Shown one piece after another: positions 27,127 to 35,149 of a DNA stretch of 64,000 nucleotides; within the stretch, counting starts at the first letter, position 1; every line of letters starts with the position of its first letter. Origin of the DNA: DAHUYF01 sp963838385 (GTDB taxonomy: Bacteria > Pseudomonadota > Alphaproteobacteria > ATCC43930 > CGMCC-115725). The notes beneath the pieces are model-generated. The model did not search any database. It saw only the letters and a list, made by a program, of their open reading frames with translations, and was not told the origin of the DNA. The DNA lies in NCBI GenBank assembly GCA_963838385.1, contig CAWIRE010000003.1:496001-560000 (forward strand). Direction: 5' to 3'. A program made the position numbers and the translations under genes.

Positions 27127-27977
27127 GCGGCGCCTGTCCGGCGCTCGGCGCCGATCCGATGGTGCCGCGCGTGGCGCGCGTGCGCCGGCGTCGGCGCGAC
27201 GGCCCGCAGGTGTGGACGCTCGACCTCGAGGCCGAAGGCGCCGGTCATTCGCCTTTCGCGCCGGGGCAGTTCAACATGCTGACCGCCTTCGGCGTCGGCG
27301 AGGTGCCGATCAGCCTGAGCGGCGATCCTGCCGAGCCCGGCCGCCTCGTCCACACCATCCGCGCCGTGGGCCCGGTCTCGGCGCGCCCTTGCGCGCCTCG
27401 GGCGCGGCGAGCGCGGTCGGGCTGCGCGGGCCCTTCGGCGCCGGCTGGCCGATGGCCGAGGCGGCCGGGCGCGATGTCGTGGTCGTGGCCGGCGGCCTCG
27501 GCCTCGCGCCGCTGCGCCCGGCGCTCTACCGCCTGCTGGCCGAGCGCGGGCGCTACGGCAAGATCGTGCTGCTCTACGGCACGCGCAGCCCGGACGAGAT
27601 CCTGTTCCGCCGCGAGATCGAGGCGTGGCGGCGCCGGCTCGACATCGACATCGAGGTCACGGTCGACCATGCCGGCTCGGCGACTGGCACGGCCATGTCG
27701 GGGTCGTCACGACGCTGATCCCGCGCGCGAGCTTCGACCCGCCGCACGCGATCGCGCTGGTCTGCGGGCCCGGAGGTCATGATGCGCTTCGCCATCGCCG
27801 CGCTGCGCGAGGCCGGGCTCGCCGAGAGGCGATCTACCTGTCCATGGAGCGCAACATGAAATGCGCGATCGGGCTTCTGCGGCCATTGCCAGTTCGGGCC
27901 GGTCTTCGTCTGCCGCGACGGGCCGGTGTTCCGCTACGACCGCCTGCGCGGCCTGCTGCGCGATCAAGGAGATCTGA
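27119..27977 (+). pseudogene. hydG: hydrogenase FAD/NAD(P)-binding subunit (HydG type), multiple frameshifts
   Basis: Diaphorase subunit passing electrons between NAD(P)H and the Fe-S chain. Read across frames it has the FAD-binding barrel (SPFAPGQFNMLTAFGVGEVP, PISLSGDP), LRGPFGAGWPMAEAAGRDVV, the NAD-binding fold VVVAGGLGLAPLRPALYRL with LLYGTRSPDEILF, and the C-terminal 2Fe-2S site (ERNMKCAIG, then CGHCQFGPVFVCRDGPVF). Breaks occur at about 27,134, 27,384, 27,415, 27,680, 27,772, 27,827, 27,877 and 27,959; six are clear +1 insertions and two (27,680 and 27,827) are -1 or +2. After correction the gene ends AIKEI and TGA at 27,977, about 285 residues, normal for the family. Confidence 0.82.
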
Positions 27978-27978
27978 G

Positions 27979-28767
27979 ATGGCGCGAGAAGCGCAAACCG
28001 CGGCTCGCGGTCTGGAAGTTCGCCTCCTGCGACGGCTGCCAGCTCACCCTGCTGGACTGCGAGGACGAGCTGCTCGCCGTGGCCGAGGCGGTGGAGATCG
28101 CCTATTTCCCCGAAGCGACGCGCGGCGCGATCAAGGGCCGCTACGACCTGTCGCTGGTCGAAGGCTCGATCACCACGCGCGCACGATGCCGAGCGCATCC
28201 AGCGAGGTCCGCCGGCGCTCGCGCAAGCTGGTCACGATCGGCGCCTGCGCCACCGCCGGCGGCATCCAGGCGCTGCGCAACTTCGCCGATGTGCAGGAAT
28301 ACGCGTCGGTCGTCTATGCGCGGCCCGACTACATCCACACGCTGGCCACCTCGACGCCGATCGCCGATCACGTCGCCGGTCGATTTCGAGCTGCGCGGCT
28401 GCCCGATCAACAAGCGCCAGCTGCTCGAGGTGCTGTCGGCCTTCCTCGCCGGCCGCCGGCCGGTCACGCCGCCGCACAGCGTCTGCGTCGAGTGCAAGCT
28501 GCAAGGGCAATGTCTGCGTGATGGTGGCGCATGGCACGCCCTGCCTCGGCCCGGTCGACCCATGCCGGCTGCGGCGCGCTCTGCCCCTCCTACGACCGCG
28601 GCTGCTACGGCTGCTACGGGCCGAAGGAGACGCCGAACACGCAGTCCCTGAGCGCGCGGCTGGCGCGGGCTCGGCATGGACGAAGCGCGACGCTGCAGCG
28701 CGTCTATCGCACCTTCAACGCCAATGCCGAGCCCTTCCGCACGGAGAGCGAGCGTCATGGCGCGTAG
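27979..28767 (+). pseudogene. hydD: [NiFe]-hydrogenase small subunit (HydD type), multiple frameshifts
   Basis: Carries the three Fe-S clusters next to the Ni-Fe subunit. The ATG at 27,979 needs removal of one C (27,985) to enter the conserved frame VWKFASCDGCQLTLLDCEDE, where CDGC holds proximal-cluster ligands. Further cluster motifs are LVTIGACATAGGIQALRNF, VCVECK and GCGALCPSYDRGCYGCYGPK. Breaks at 27,985, 28,178, 28,203, 28,378, 28,503, 28,557, 28,669 and 28,691 (the last is -1 or +2). Corrected length is about 260 residues. There is no Tat signal, so it is cytosolic, as expected for group 3. The last codons overlap the hydA start by 11 nt. Confidence 0.85.
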
Positions 28768-30056
28768 GACCATCAAGGTCGACCTTCTCGCCCGCGTCGA
28801 AGGCGAGGGCGCGCTCAAGGTGGTGGTCCGCGACGGCGCGCGTCGCAGCGCGCCGAGCTGAGCATCTTCGAGCCGCCGCGCTTCTTCGAGGCGCTTTCTG
28901 CGCGGCCGCGCCTTCACCGAGGCGCCGGACATCACCGCGCGCATCTGCGGCATCTGCCCGGTCGCCTATCAGATGAGCGCGGTGCACGCGATGGAGAACG
29001 CGCTCGGCGTCGCCGTGACCGGCCAGCTGCGCGACCTGCGCCGGCTGCTCTATTGCGGCGAATGGATCGAGAGCCACACGCTCCACATCTACATGCTCCA
29101 CGCGCCGGACTTCCTCGGCTATGACGGCGCCATCGACATGGCGCGCGACCATGGCGACGCGGTGCGCCGCGGGCTCGCCGCTGAAGAAGGTCGGCAACGA
29201 GATCATGACGCTGCTCGGCGGCCGCGAGATCCATCCGATCAACGTGCGCGTCGGCGGCTTCTACCGCGCGCCGCGCAAGCGCGAGCTCGCGCCGCTCGCC
29301 GAGCGGCTGCAAGCGGCGCGCGCGACGCGGCGCTCGAGACCGTGCGTTGGGCCGCCGGCTTCGACTTCCCCGACCGCGAGCGCGACTATGACTTCGTCGC
29401 CTTGCGCCACCCGGACGAGTATCCCTTCAACGAAGGCCGCATCGTCTCGAACCGCGGGCTCGACATCCCGGCCGCGGAGTACGACGCGCATTTCGAGGAG
29501 AGCCATGTCGAGCGCTCGACCGCGCTGCATTCGCATTTCCGCGGCGGCGGCGCCTACCTGGTCGGGCCGCTCGCCCGCTACAGCCTCAATTTCGACCGCC
29601 TGTCGCCGCTGGCGCAGCAGGCGGCGCGCGAGGCGGGGCTGGGTCCGCGCTGCACCAACCCCTACCGCAGCATCGTCGTCCGCGCGGTCGAGGTGCTCTA
29701 TGCCTGCGACGAGGCGCTGCGCATCATCGACGGCGTATGAGGAGCCGGACCGGCCCTTCGTCCCGGTCGAGCCGCGCGCCGGCGATCGGCTTCGCCGCCA
29801 CCGAGGCGCCGCGCGGCCTGCTCTATCACCGCTACCGGCTCGAGGCCGACGGCACCATCGCCGAGGCGCGCATCGTGCCGCCGACCTCGCAGAACCAGGC
29901 CGAGCATCGAGGAGGATCTCGCCACCTTCATCGAGCGGATTGCTCGACCTGCCCGACGACGAGCTGCGCCAGCGCTGCGAGCAGACCGTGCGCAACTACG
30001 ATCCCTGCATCTCCTGCGCGACGCATTTCCTGCGCTTGGAGATGGACCGGGGCTGA
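28757..30056 (+). pseudogene. hydA: [NiFe]-hydrogenase large subunit (HydA type), multiple frameshifts
   Basis: Catalytic subunit. It opens MARRTIKVDLLARVEGEGAL; the N-terminal ligand motif is ARICGICPVAYQMSAVHAME (RxCGxC) and the C-terminal one is NYDPCISCATHFLRLEMDRG (DPCxxCxxH), so both Cys pairs for the Ni-Fe site are kept. The short tail after CATHF is the part removed by the maturation protease. Breaks at 28,841, 28,851, 28,894, 29,180, 29,322, 29,735, 29,787, 29,902 and 29,939; all +1 except 29,322 (-1 or +2). A long clean stretch (29,324-29,734) covers 137 codons. Corrected length about 430 residues, normal for group 3b. Confidence 0.88.
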
Positions 30057-30057
30057 G

Positions 30058-30546
30058 GGGTCGACCGGCGCCGCCGGCCGCCGTCTCGTGCTCGGCATCG
30101 GCAACCCCGAACGGGGCGACGATGCGGTCGGGCTGCGCGGTCGCGCGCCTGCTGCGGCGGATGCTGCCGGAGGCGGTCGAGGTGGCGGAGCACGCGGGCG
30201 ACGCCGCCTCGCTCCTGGCCCGGCTCGACGGCGTCGCCGCGGCGCTTCTCGTCGATGCCTGCGCCGGCGGCGCGTCCGGCGGGGACGGTGCGGCGCTTCG
30301 ATGTCGCTCTCGCGCCCTTGCCGCACCGAGCCTTCGGCCTCTCCACCCATGGCTTCGGCCTTGCCGAGGCGGTCGAGCTGGCGCGCGACGCTGGGCCGCC
30401 TGCCGCCGCGCTGCATCGTCTATGCCATCGAGGGCCGGTCCTTCGCCCTGGGTGAGCCGTTGTCGCCGCCGGTAAGCCAGGCGGTGGCCGATGTCGCCCG
30501 GCGCGTCGCCGCCGAGATCGCGGGCGATATGCCCGCGGCGGAGTGA
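30058..30546 (+). pseudogene. hydrogenase maturation protease (HycI/HyaD type), three frameshifts
   Basis: Nickel-dependent endopeptidase that trims the C terminus of the large subunit. Recognisable pieces are LVLGIGNPERGDDAVGL (Glu for Ni recognition), LLVDACAGGA, HRAFGLSTHGFGLAEAVELA with the second metal site, and RCIVYAIEGRSFALGEPLSP. Extra bases at 30,136, 30,284 and 30,387 shift the frame. No ATG exists in the right frame before RRLVLG; the GTG at 30,088 or a start masked by another base error are possible, so the 5' end is uncertain. It directly follows hydA. Confidence 0.78.
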
Positions 30547-30651
30547 GGCGCCGCCGGACGGTGGGGCGCGGGCGCGAACGATCGCCGGTTGCCTTGACCG
30601 GGCAAAGGCCCTTTACTCGCGGTCATCCCGCCTAACAGAGGTCTTCCCGAC

Positions 30652-31386
30652 ATGGACTCGAACGCGTTCACGATCGCCCGCGAGGGCGCCGTCGCCACGG
30701 TGACGCTGGCCAAGCCCGATGCGGGAAATCGCCTTGCCATCGACGAGGTGCGGGCGCTCGGCCGCGCCATCCGCGCGCTTGGCGAGGAGCCACGCATCAA
30801 GGCGGTGGCGGTGCGGGCCCTGGGCGAGGCTTTCTGTCTCGGCCGGCTGCCGCCCGGCGGGCCCCAGCCGCCCAGGACCGCGCTCGCGATCCGCGCCGCC
30901 GTCACCCAGCCGATCCTCGATCTCTATGCCGATCTGCGCGCGACGCCTGTGCCGGTGGTGGCCGTGGTGCAGGGCGATGCCAGCGGCTTCGGCTGCGCGC
31001 TGGCGGGCCAGTGCGATCTCGCCATCGCCGCCGATACCGCTCGCTTCGCGCTGCCGGAGATGGAGATCAACCTGCCGCCGACGCTGGCGATCTCGGCGGT
31101 GCTCGGCAAGCTGCCGCCCAAGCGCCTGCTGCATATGGTCTATACCCGCCGCGCCATCGATGCCGCGGAGGCGCTGGCGATGGGCCTGGTGAGCGAGGTT
31201 GCAACGCGCGCCGCGCTCGACGAAGCGGCGGCCCGGACGCTCGCCGCGCTGACCGATCGCAGCCGCGCCGCGCTCTGCGCCGTCAAGGAATACATGGCGG
31301 TGGCGCCGCACGCCGATCCGCTGGGCGCGTCGCGTCTCGCCGCCAACCTGCTGGCCGCGGTGCTGGCCTCGCCGGGCGAGGAGTAA
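30652..31386 (+). CDS. enoyl-CoA hydratase/isomerase family protein
   Basis: Crotonase-fold protein of 244 residues starting MDSNAFTIAREGAVATVTLA. The oxyanion-hole strand region reads VVAVVQGDASGFGCALAGQC and FALPEMEINLPPTLAISAVL. The first oxyanion loop (ALGEAFCLGRLPPGG) lacks the usual SAGxDL-like shape, and the position of the common catalytic Glu (LPPTLA) is Thr, so classical hydratase activity is doubtful. It stands alone, 105 nt after the hydrogenase protease, and is not obviously part of the later cyclohexanecarboxylate cluster. Confidence 0.78.
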   Translation: MDSNAFTIAREGAVATVTLAKPDAGNRLAIDEVRALGRAIRALGEEPRIKAVAVRALGEAFCLGRLPPGGPQPPRTALAIRAAVTQPILDLYADLRATPVPVVAVVQGDASGFGCALAGQCDLAIAADTARFALPEMEINLPPTLAISAVLGKLPPKRLLHMVYTRRAIDAAEALAMGLVSEVATRAALDEAAARTLAALTDRSRAALCAVKEYMAVAPHADPLGASRLAANLLAAVLASPGEE

Positions 31387-31462
31387 GGCGGACCGCGCTC
31401 TAGCGCGTGGCGCCGTTGGACGCCGGCCGGCGCGAGGCTGCGACGCGAGCGGGCCGCGGCGC

Positions 31463-31663
31463 TCAGGGATCGGGAAGCCAGTGACGCGACGGCCCGGTCA
31501 CCGCGCCGCCGACGCTGACGACAAGCACCAGAAGCGCGAAGACGAGAGCCGCGAGAACGAACGTCCCTGCGGCCGCGATTGCGACGTTCTCGGCTACCTC
31601 CGCAAGCCCGGCAAGACGGGCGCAGACCGAAACCACGCACAAGAGCAGAGCCAGATGAACCAT
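31463..31663 (-). CDS. small membrane protein, DUF1328-like
   Basis: 66 residues with two hydrophobic segments (MVHLALLLCVVSVCARLAGL and AGTFVLAALVFALLVLVVSV) joined by AEVAENVAIAA, and a short soluble tail ending SRHWLPDP. The arrangement resembles DUF1328/YtjA small membrane proteins. The ATG at 31663 lacks a strong ribosome-binding site. An FNR-like palindrome lies 59 nt upstream, about the same distance as at ppsA. Confidence 0.55.
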   Translation of the reverse strand: MVHLALLLCVVSVCARLAGLAEVAENVAIAAAGTFVLAALVFALLVLVVSVGGAVTGPSRHWLPDP

Positions 31664-31721
31664 GGCACCGTGAAGAACAGCGGGCGCGGCAGGTCGGCGC
31701 GATTGTCAACCAGCGCTTACC

Positions 31722-31735
31722 TTGAACGCAGTCAA
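31722..31735 (-). promoter_or_regulatory. FNR/FixK-like box upstream of the DUF1328-like gene
   Basis: TTGAA-cgca-GTCAA keeps the TTGA-N6-TCAA core of FNR-type sites with one deviation in an arm. It is 59 nt before the small membrane-protein gene and just beyond the 3' end of the pyruvate oxidase gene. Confidence 0.4.
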
Positions 31736-31754
31736 TGCCTCCAAAGGCTGGCGC

Positions 31755-33512
31755 CTACACCAGCTCTCGCACCGTGTCGGACAGCACCGTCCAGGCGATC
31801 TTGCCGCGGTGCGGCGTGCCGCGCGCCAGCGCTTCGGCCAGATGCGCCGCCTGCGTTGCCTTGATCTTGGGCGGCATCGGCGGCTCGTTCGGGTCGACGA
31901 TCGCCTCGATGACCACCGGGCCGGGCGTGCTCAGCGCTTCATCGAGCACGGCGCCGCATTCCTCGGGCCGCTCGATGGTGAAGCCGTGGGCGCCGCAGGC
32001 GCGGGCGAAAACGGCGAAGTCGATCGGCTGGAGATCGCAGACATATTCGGGATTGCCGAGGAAGACCATCTGCTCCCATTTGATCTGGCCGAGCGAGTTG
32101 TTCTTGATGATCACGATCTTGACCGGCAGCCGGTACTTCACCGCCGTCGCGATCTCGCCCATCAGCATGGTGAAGCCGCCATCGCCGACGAAGGCCACCA
32201 CCTGGCGGTCGGGATAGGCCACCTGCGCGCCGACGGCATAGGGCAGGCCGCAGGCCATGGTGGCGAGATTGCCTGAGAGCGAGAACATCTGCCCGGGCCG
32301 GATCTGAAGGTGGCGTGCGGCCCAGGTGGTGATCGTGCCGGAATCGGTGGCGATGATGGCGTCGTCGGCGAGCCGCTTGTTGAGCTCGTGCGCCACCACC
32401 TGCGGCTTCATCGGCATGTCCTGGCGCGTGCCGCGCTCTTGCATCAGCGCCATCCACTCCGCCTTGCCCTTTTGCGCCTGCTGCAGCCAGGCGCGGTTGG
32501 GGTTCCGCTCGAGCAGCGGAACGAGCCGCCGCAGCGTGCGCAGGCTGTCGCCGACCAGGCCGATCTCGACGGGATAGCGCAGCCCGATGCGGACCGGGTC
32601 GAGGTCGATCTGCACGGCGCGCGCCTGACCCGGCTGCGGATAGAACTCGATATAGGGAAAGCTGCTGCCGACGATGAGCAGCGTGTCGCAGGCTTCCAGC
32701 GCCTCCTGCGAGGGCCGCGTGCCGAGCAGCCCGACGCCACCGGTGCAGTAGGGGCTATCGTCGGGCACCGACGCCTTGCCCAGGATCGGCTTGGCGATTG
32801 GCGCGCCGAGGATCTCGGCGATCTCCTCCAGCTCCTGGTGCGTGCCGAGCGCGCCGCGCCCGGCAAGGATCACGGGCTTTTTGCCGGCGTTGAGCAGCTC
32901 GGCCGCCCGGCGCAGCGCCTCGTCGGTCGGCACATGCGCGCTGTCCGCCCAGACCTCGGACACGTGATGCGGCAGGTTGCGCTCCGAGCGGGGCGCACGC
33001 TCCACCGGCGTCGACTGGAAATCCACCGGCACGGTGATATGCGCGACGCCGTGATAGGCGAGGGCGGTGCGGCAGGCGAGCTCGGCGACACTTTCCATAT
33101 GCGCCGGCCCCATGACGCGCACGTTGTATTTGGCGACGTCGGCATAGAGCTTGTCGAGCTCGACATCCTGCTGCGTCTCGGTGTGGAGCAGGTCGTGGAA
33201 CTGCAGCCCGGTGATGGCGAGCACCGGCACGCCGTCGAGCTTGGCGTCGTAGAGCCCGTTGAGGAGATGGATGCCGCCGGGGCCCGATGTCGCGACGCAG
33301 CAGCCCAGGCGTCCGGTGAATTTCGCATAGCCGCAGGCGGCAAAGGCCGCGGCCTCCTCGTGGCGGACCTGGATGAAGCGGATGCGGTCGCGCGCCTTGC
33401 GCAGCGCCTCGATGATGCCGTTGATGCCGTCGCCGGGAATGCCGAAGACGGTGTCCACGCCCCATTCCAAAAGCGTCTCGACGAGAACGTCGCTGGTGGT
33501 CTTCGTCGCCAT
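31755..33512 (-). CDS. poxB: pyruvate oxidase/dehydrogenase (PoxB-like ThDP enzyme)
   Basis: Thiamine-diphosphate flavoenzyme, probably oxidising pyruvate to acetate and CO2 with electrons to quinone. The 585 residues start MATKTTSDVLVETLLEWGVD at ATG 33512 (AAGGAACCCTC before it). Motifs: RHEEAAAFAACGYAKFTG with the Glu that activates ThDP, TSGPGGIHLLNGLYDAKLDG, the central FAD domain LIVGSSFPYIEFYPQPGQAR, and the ThDP/Mg motif VGDGGFTMLMGEIATAVKYR ending in NNSLGQ. Acetolactate synthase is a less likely reading because VDFQSTPV and the overall layout follow PoxB-type enzymes. Monocistronic. Confidence 0.85.
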   Translation of the reverse strand: MATKTTSDVLVETLLEWGVDTVFGIPGDGINGIIEALRKARDRIRFIQVRHEEAAAFAACGYAKFTGRLGCCVATSGPGGIHLLNGLYDAKLDGVPVLAITGLQFHDLLHTETQQDVELDKLYADVAKYNVRVMGPAHMESVAELACRTALAYHGVAHITVPVDFQSTPVERAPRSERNLPHHVSEVWADSAHVPTDEALRRAAELLNAGKKPVILAGRGALGTHQELEEIAEILGAPIAKPILGKASVPDDSPYCTGGVGLLGTRPSQEALEACDTLLIVGSSFPYIEFYPQPGQARAVQIDLDPVRIGLRYPVEIGLVGDSLRTLRRLVPLLERNPNRAWLQQAQKGKAEWMALMQERGTRQDMPMKPQVVAHELNKRLADDAIIATDSGTITTWAARHLQIRPGQMFSLSGNLATMACGLPYAVGAQVAYPDRQVVAFVGDGGFTMLMGEIATAVKYRLPVKIVIIKNNSLGQIKWEQMVFLGNPEYVCDLQPIDFAVFARACGAHGFTIERPEECGAVLDEALSTPGPVVIEAIVDPNEPPMPPKIKATQAAHLAEALARGTPHRGKIAWTVLSDTVRELV

Positions 33513-33791
33513 GAGGGTTCCTTCTGAGAAAAGGCGGTAGCGCGCGCGAATGCGGCGTCCGGCGGTTCGCTCGGCATTCCGCAAACAGGAGCCGGCGAAG
33601 CCGCGTTCCTTGCCGCGAACCCTCCGCCGCGGCCCGGCGTTTGCGCAGCAATCGAACCGAGGGTCGCCATCCGCGTCGTCTTCCTCGCCTCGCGCGACGC
33701 CCGCCGGGCGAGGCCGGTCCCGGCGCGCGGCGGCGGGAGCCCCATGCTCTCGCCCGGCGTTGGCACGAGGAAGCAACAGGCGAGAGCGAGC

Positions 33792-33959
33792 ATGCCGAGC
33801 AACAACGACGCCTCCCGACATCGCCGCGGCGAAGGCGGCGCGGCGAAGCCCGATCGTCGCGACCGCCCGGTCGAGCGGGAGGGCGACAGGGACATCAAGC
33901 AAGGCGGCATGGAGCGGACCGGTGCCGACGCGCCGGCCGAGCGCGGACGGGGCGGTTGA
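33792..33959 (+). CDS. small charged hypothetical protein, 55 aa
   Basis: MPSNNDASRHRRGEGGAAKP opens a highly charged, probably disordered protein (16 Arg/Lys, 10 Asp/Glu) with no recognisable domain. An in-frame ATG lies 48 nt further upstream. Support comes from a GAGAGCGAGC stretch before the ATG and from a 4-nt TTGA overlap between its stop and the next gene. The 279 nt upstream, to the pyruvate oxidase start, show nothing I can assign. Confidence 0.4.
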   Translation: MPSNNDASRHRRGEGGAAKPDRRDRPVEREGDRDIKQGGMERTGADAPAERGRGG

Positions 33960-34645
33960 GGACGCGCGGCAAGCTGCTGACCACGGCCTCGGCGCTGGCG
34001 CTCGGCATTGGCGCCGGGCTGCTGCTGCGCGTCCGCACGGGCGGCGGTGAGGTGCCACGTCGCGCGCCGGATGCGGCGGAGCTGACGCGGCGGTTCCTGC
34101 TCTATGTCGTGCTGCCGGTCTGGCTGGCTGCGGGGGTCGCCGACTGGTTCTGCCATCGCGCGGCGCGTATCGAGGAGAATGCCGGCCCCAAGGAATCGCT
34201 GCTGCATCTGCTGATGCTCGCCGAGGTGAGCGTGCCGGTGATCGCCGGGCTCTTTCTCGAGATCACCTCGCCGGTGCTGGGTCTGATGATCGCGGCCTTC
34301 CTGCTGCATGACGCCACCGCGCTGTGGGATGTCAGCTACGCGGTGACGCGGCGCGAGGTCACGCCGATCGAGCAGCATGTCCACAGCTATCTCGAGATGA
34401 TGCCGCTGATGGCGATCGCCTTCGTCTCCGTGCTGCACTGGCCGCAGCTGCTGGGGCTCGTCGGGCTGGGCGAGGGCGAGGCCGACAAGCGGATCCGGCT
34501 GAAGCGCCGCAAGCTGCCGGCGCGCTATCTCGCCACCGTGCTGAGCGCCAACGTCGTGCTCGAGCTGCTGCCTTATCTCGAGGAGCTCTGGCGCACCCTC
34601 GCCGTCGCCGCTGCTCGCGCGAAAGTGAAGGGCCATCATGGATGA
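33956..34645 (+). CDS. conserved-looking membrane protein with His/Glu motifs, unknown
   Basis: Function not recognised. From the TTG at 33956 it has 229 residues and about five hydrophobic segments (LTTASALALGIGAGLLL, FLLYVVLPVWLAAGVADWF, VPVIAGLFLEITSPVLGLMI, MMPLMAIAFVSVLHWPQLLG). Striking is the density of His, Glu and Asp at membrane edges: DWFCHRAARIEENAG, SLLHLLMLAE, AFLLHDATALWD and IEQHVHSYLEMMP. Such spacing recalls membrane di-metal enzymes, but no family match is claimed. The gene overlaps the receiver-domain gene by 8 nt, suggesting a functional pair. Confidence 0.6.
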   Translation: MRTRGKLLTTASALALGIGAGLLLRVRTGGGEVPRRAPDAAELTRRFLLYVVLPVWLAAGVADWFCHRAARIEENAGPKESLLHLLMLAEVSVPVIAGLFLEITSPVLGLMIAAFLLHDATALWDVSYAVTRREVTPIEQHVHSYLEMMPLMAIAFVSVLHWPQLLGLVGLGEGEADKRIRLKRRKLPARYLATVLSANVVLELLPYLEELWRTLAVAAARAKVKGHHG

Positions 34646-35030
34646 GCTCGTGCTGCAGGGGTTGAGGATCCTGGTGGTCGAGGATCTGCTGCCCCTCGCC
34701 GACGTGATCAGCCGCGGACTGGCGAGCCAGGGCTGCGAGGTGGTGGGCCCGGCGGCGCGGCTCGAGCGCGGCCTGGCGCTGGCGCGCGAGGCGGCGCTCG
34801 ACGGTGCCGTGCTCGACATCAATCTGCTGGGCGAGTCGAGCTTTCCCATCGCCGAGGTTCTGGCGCGGCGTGGCACGCCTTTCGTGTTCGTGACCGGCTA
34901 CGGCACGGATGCCGCGCTGCCGCCGGTCTTCCGGCAGATTCCCCGCCTCGCCAAGCCCTTCCATATTCACGATCTGGTCGCGCTCCTGGCCCGGTGCTGC
35001 GGCAAGGAGCCGGGCGAGACGTTGGCCTAG
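34638..35030 (+). CDS. stand-alone response-regulator receiver domain
   Basis: 130-residue CheY-like protein without output domain. Acidic pocket and phospho-acceptor: ILVVEDLLPLADVI and LDGAVLDINLLGESSFPIAE (Asp at about 60). Switch Thr in FVFVTGYGTD and Lys in RLAKPFHIHDLVALL. It begins within the end of the membrane-protein gene; no histidine kinase is nearby, so it must take phosphate from elsewhere. Similar single receivers often work in stress phosphorelays of alphaproteobacteria. Confidence 0.88.
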   Translation: MDELVLQGLRILVVEDLLPLADVISRGLASQGCEVVGPAARLERGLALAREAALDGAVLDINLLGESSFPIAEVLARRGTPFVFVTGYGTDAALPPVFRQIPRLAKPFHIHDLVALLARCCGKEPGETLA

Positions 35031-35149
35031 CGCGCGCCGGCGGCGAACCTCGATGGCGGAGGGATGGCGCGCCCTCGGCGATCGCACGGCGGAGCAGGTC
35101 AAGCGTCGTGGACGTTATCCGGGCGGCGCATCGACGCGCCGGGAGTGAC

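Noticed and set aside
29736..29741. In-frame TGA in hydA read as selenocysteine
   Set aside because: The TGA at 29,738 results from an extra G at 29,735 and is far from the Ni ligands; the C-terminal motif DPCISC has ordinary cysteines.
26891..30387. Programmed ribosomal frameshifting or another recoding of the hydrogenase genes
   Set aside because: About 30 events at unrelated sequences without slippery sites or stimulatory structures cannot be recoding signals.
30652..31386. Assignment of the crotonase-like gene as badK, the missing hydratase
   Set aside because: It lacks the oxyanion-loop and catalytic-Glu features of BadK-type hydratases and is 6 kb away from the cluster.
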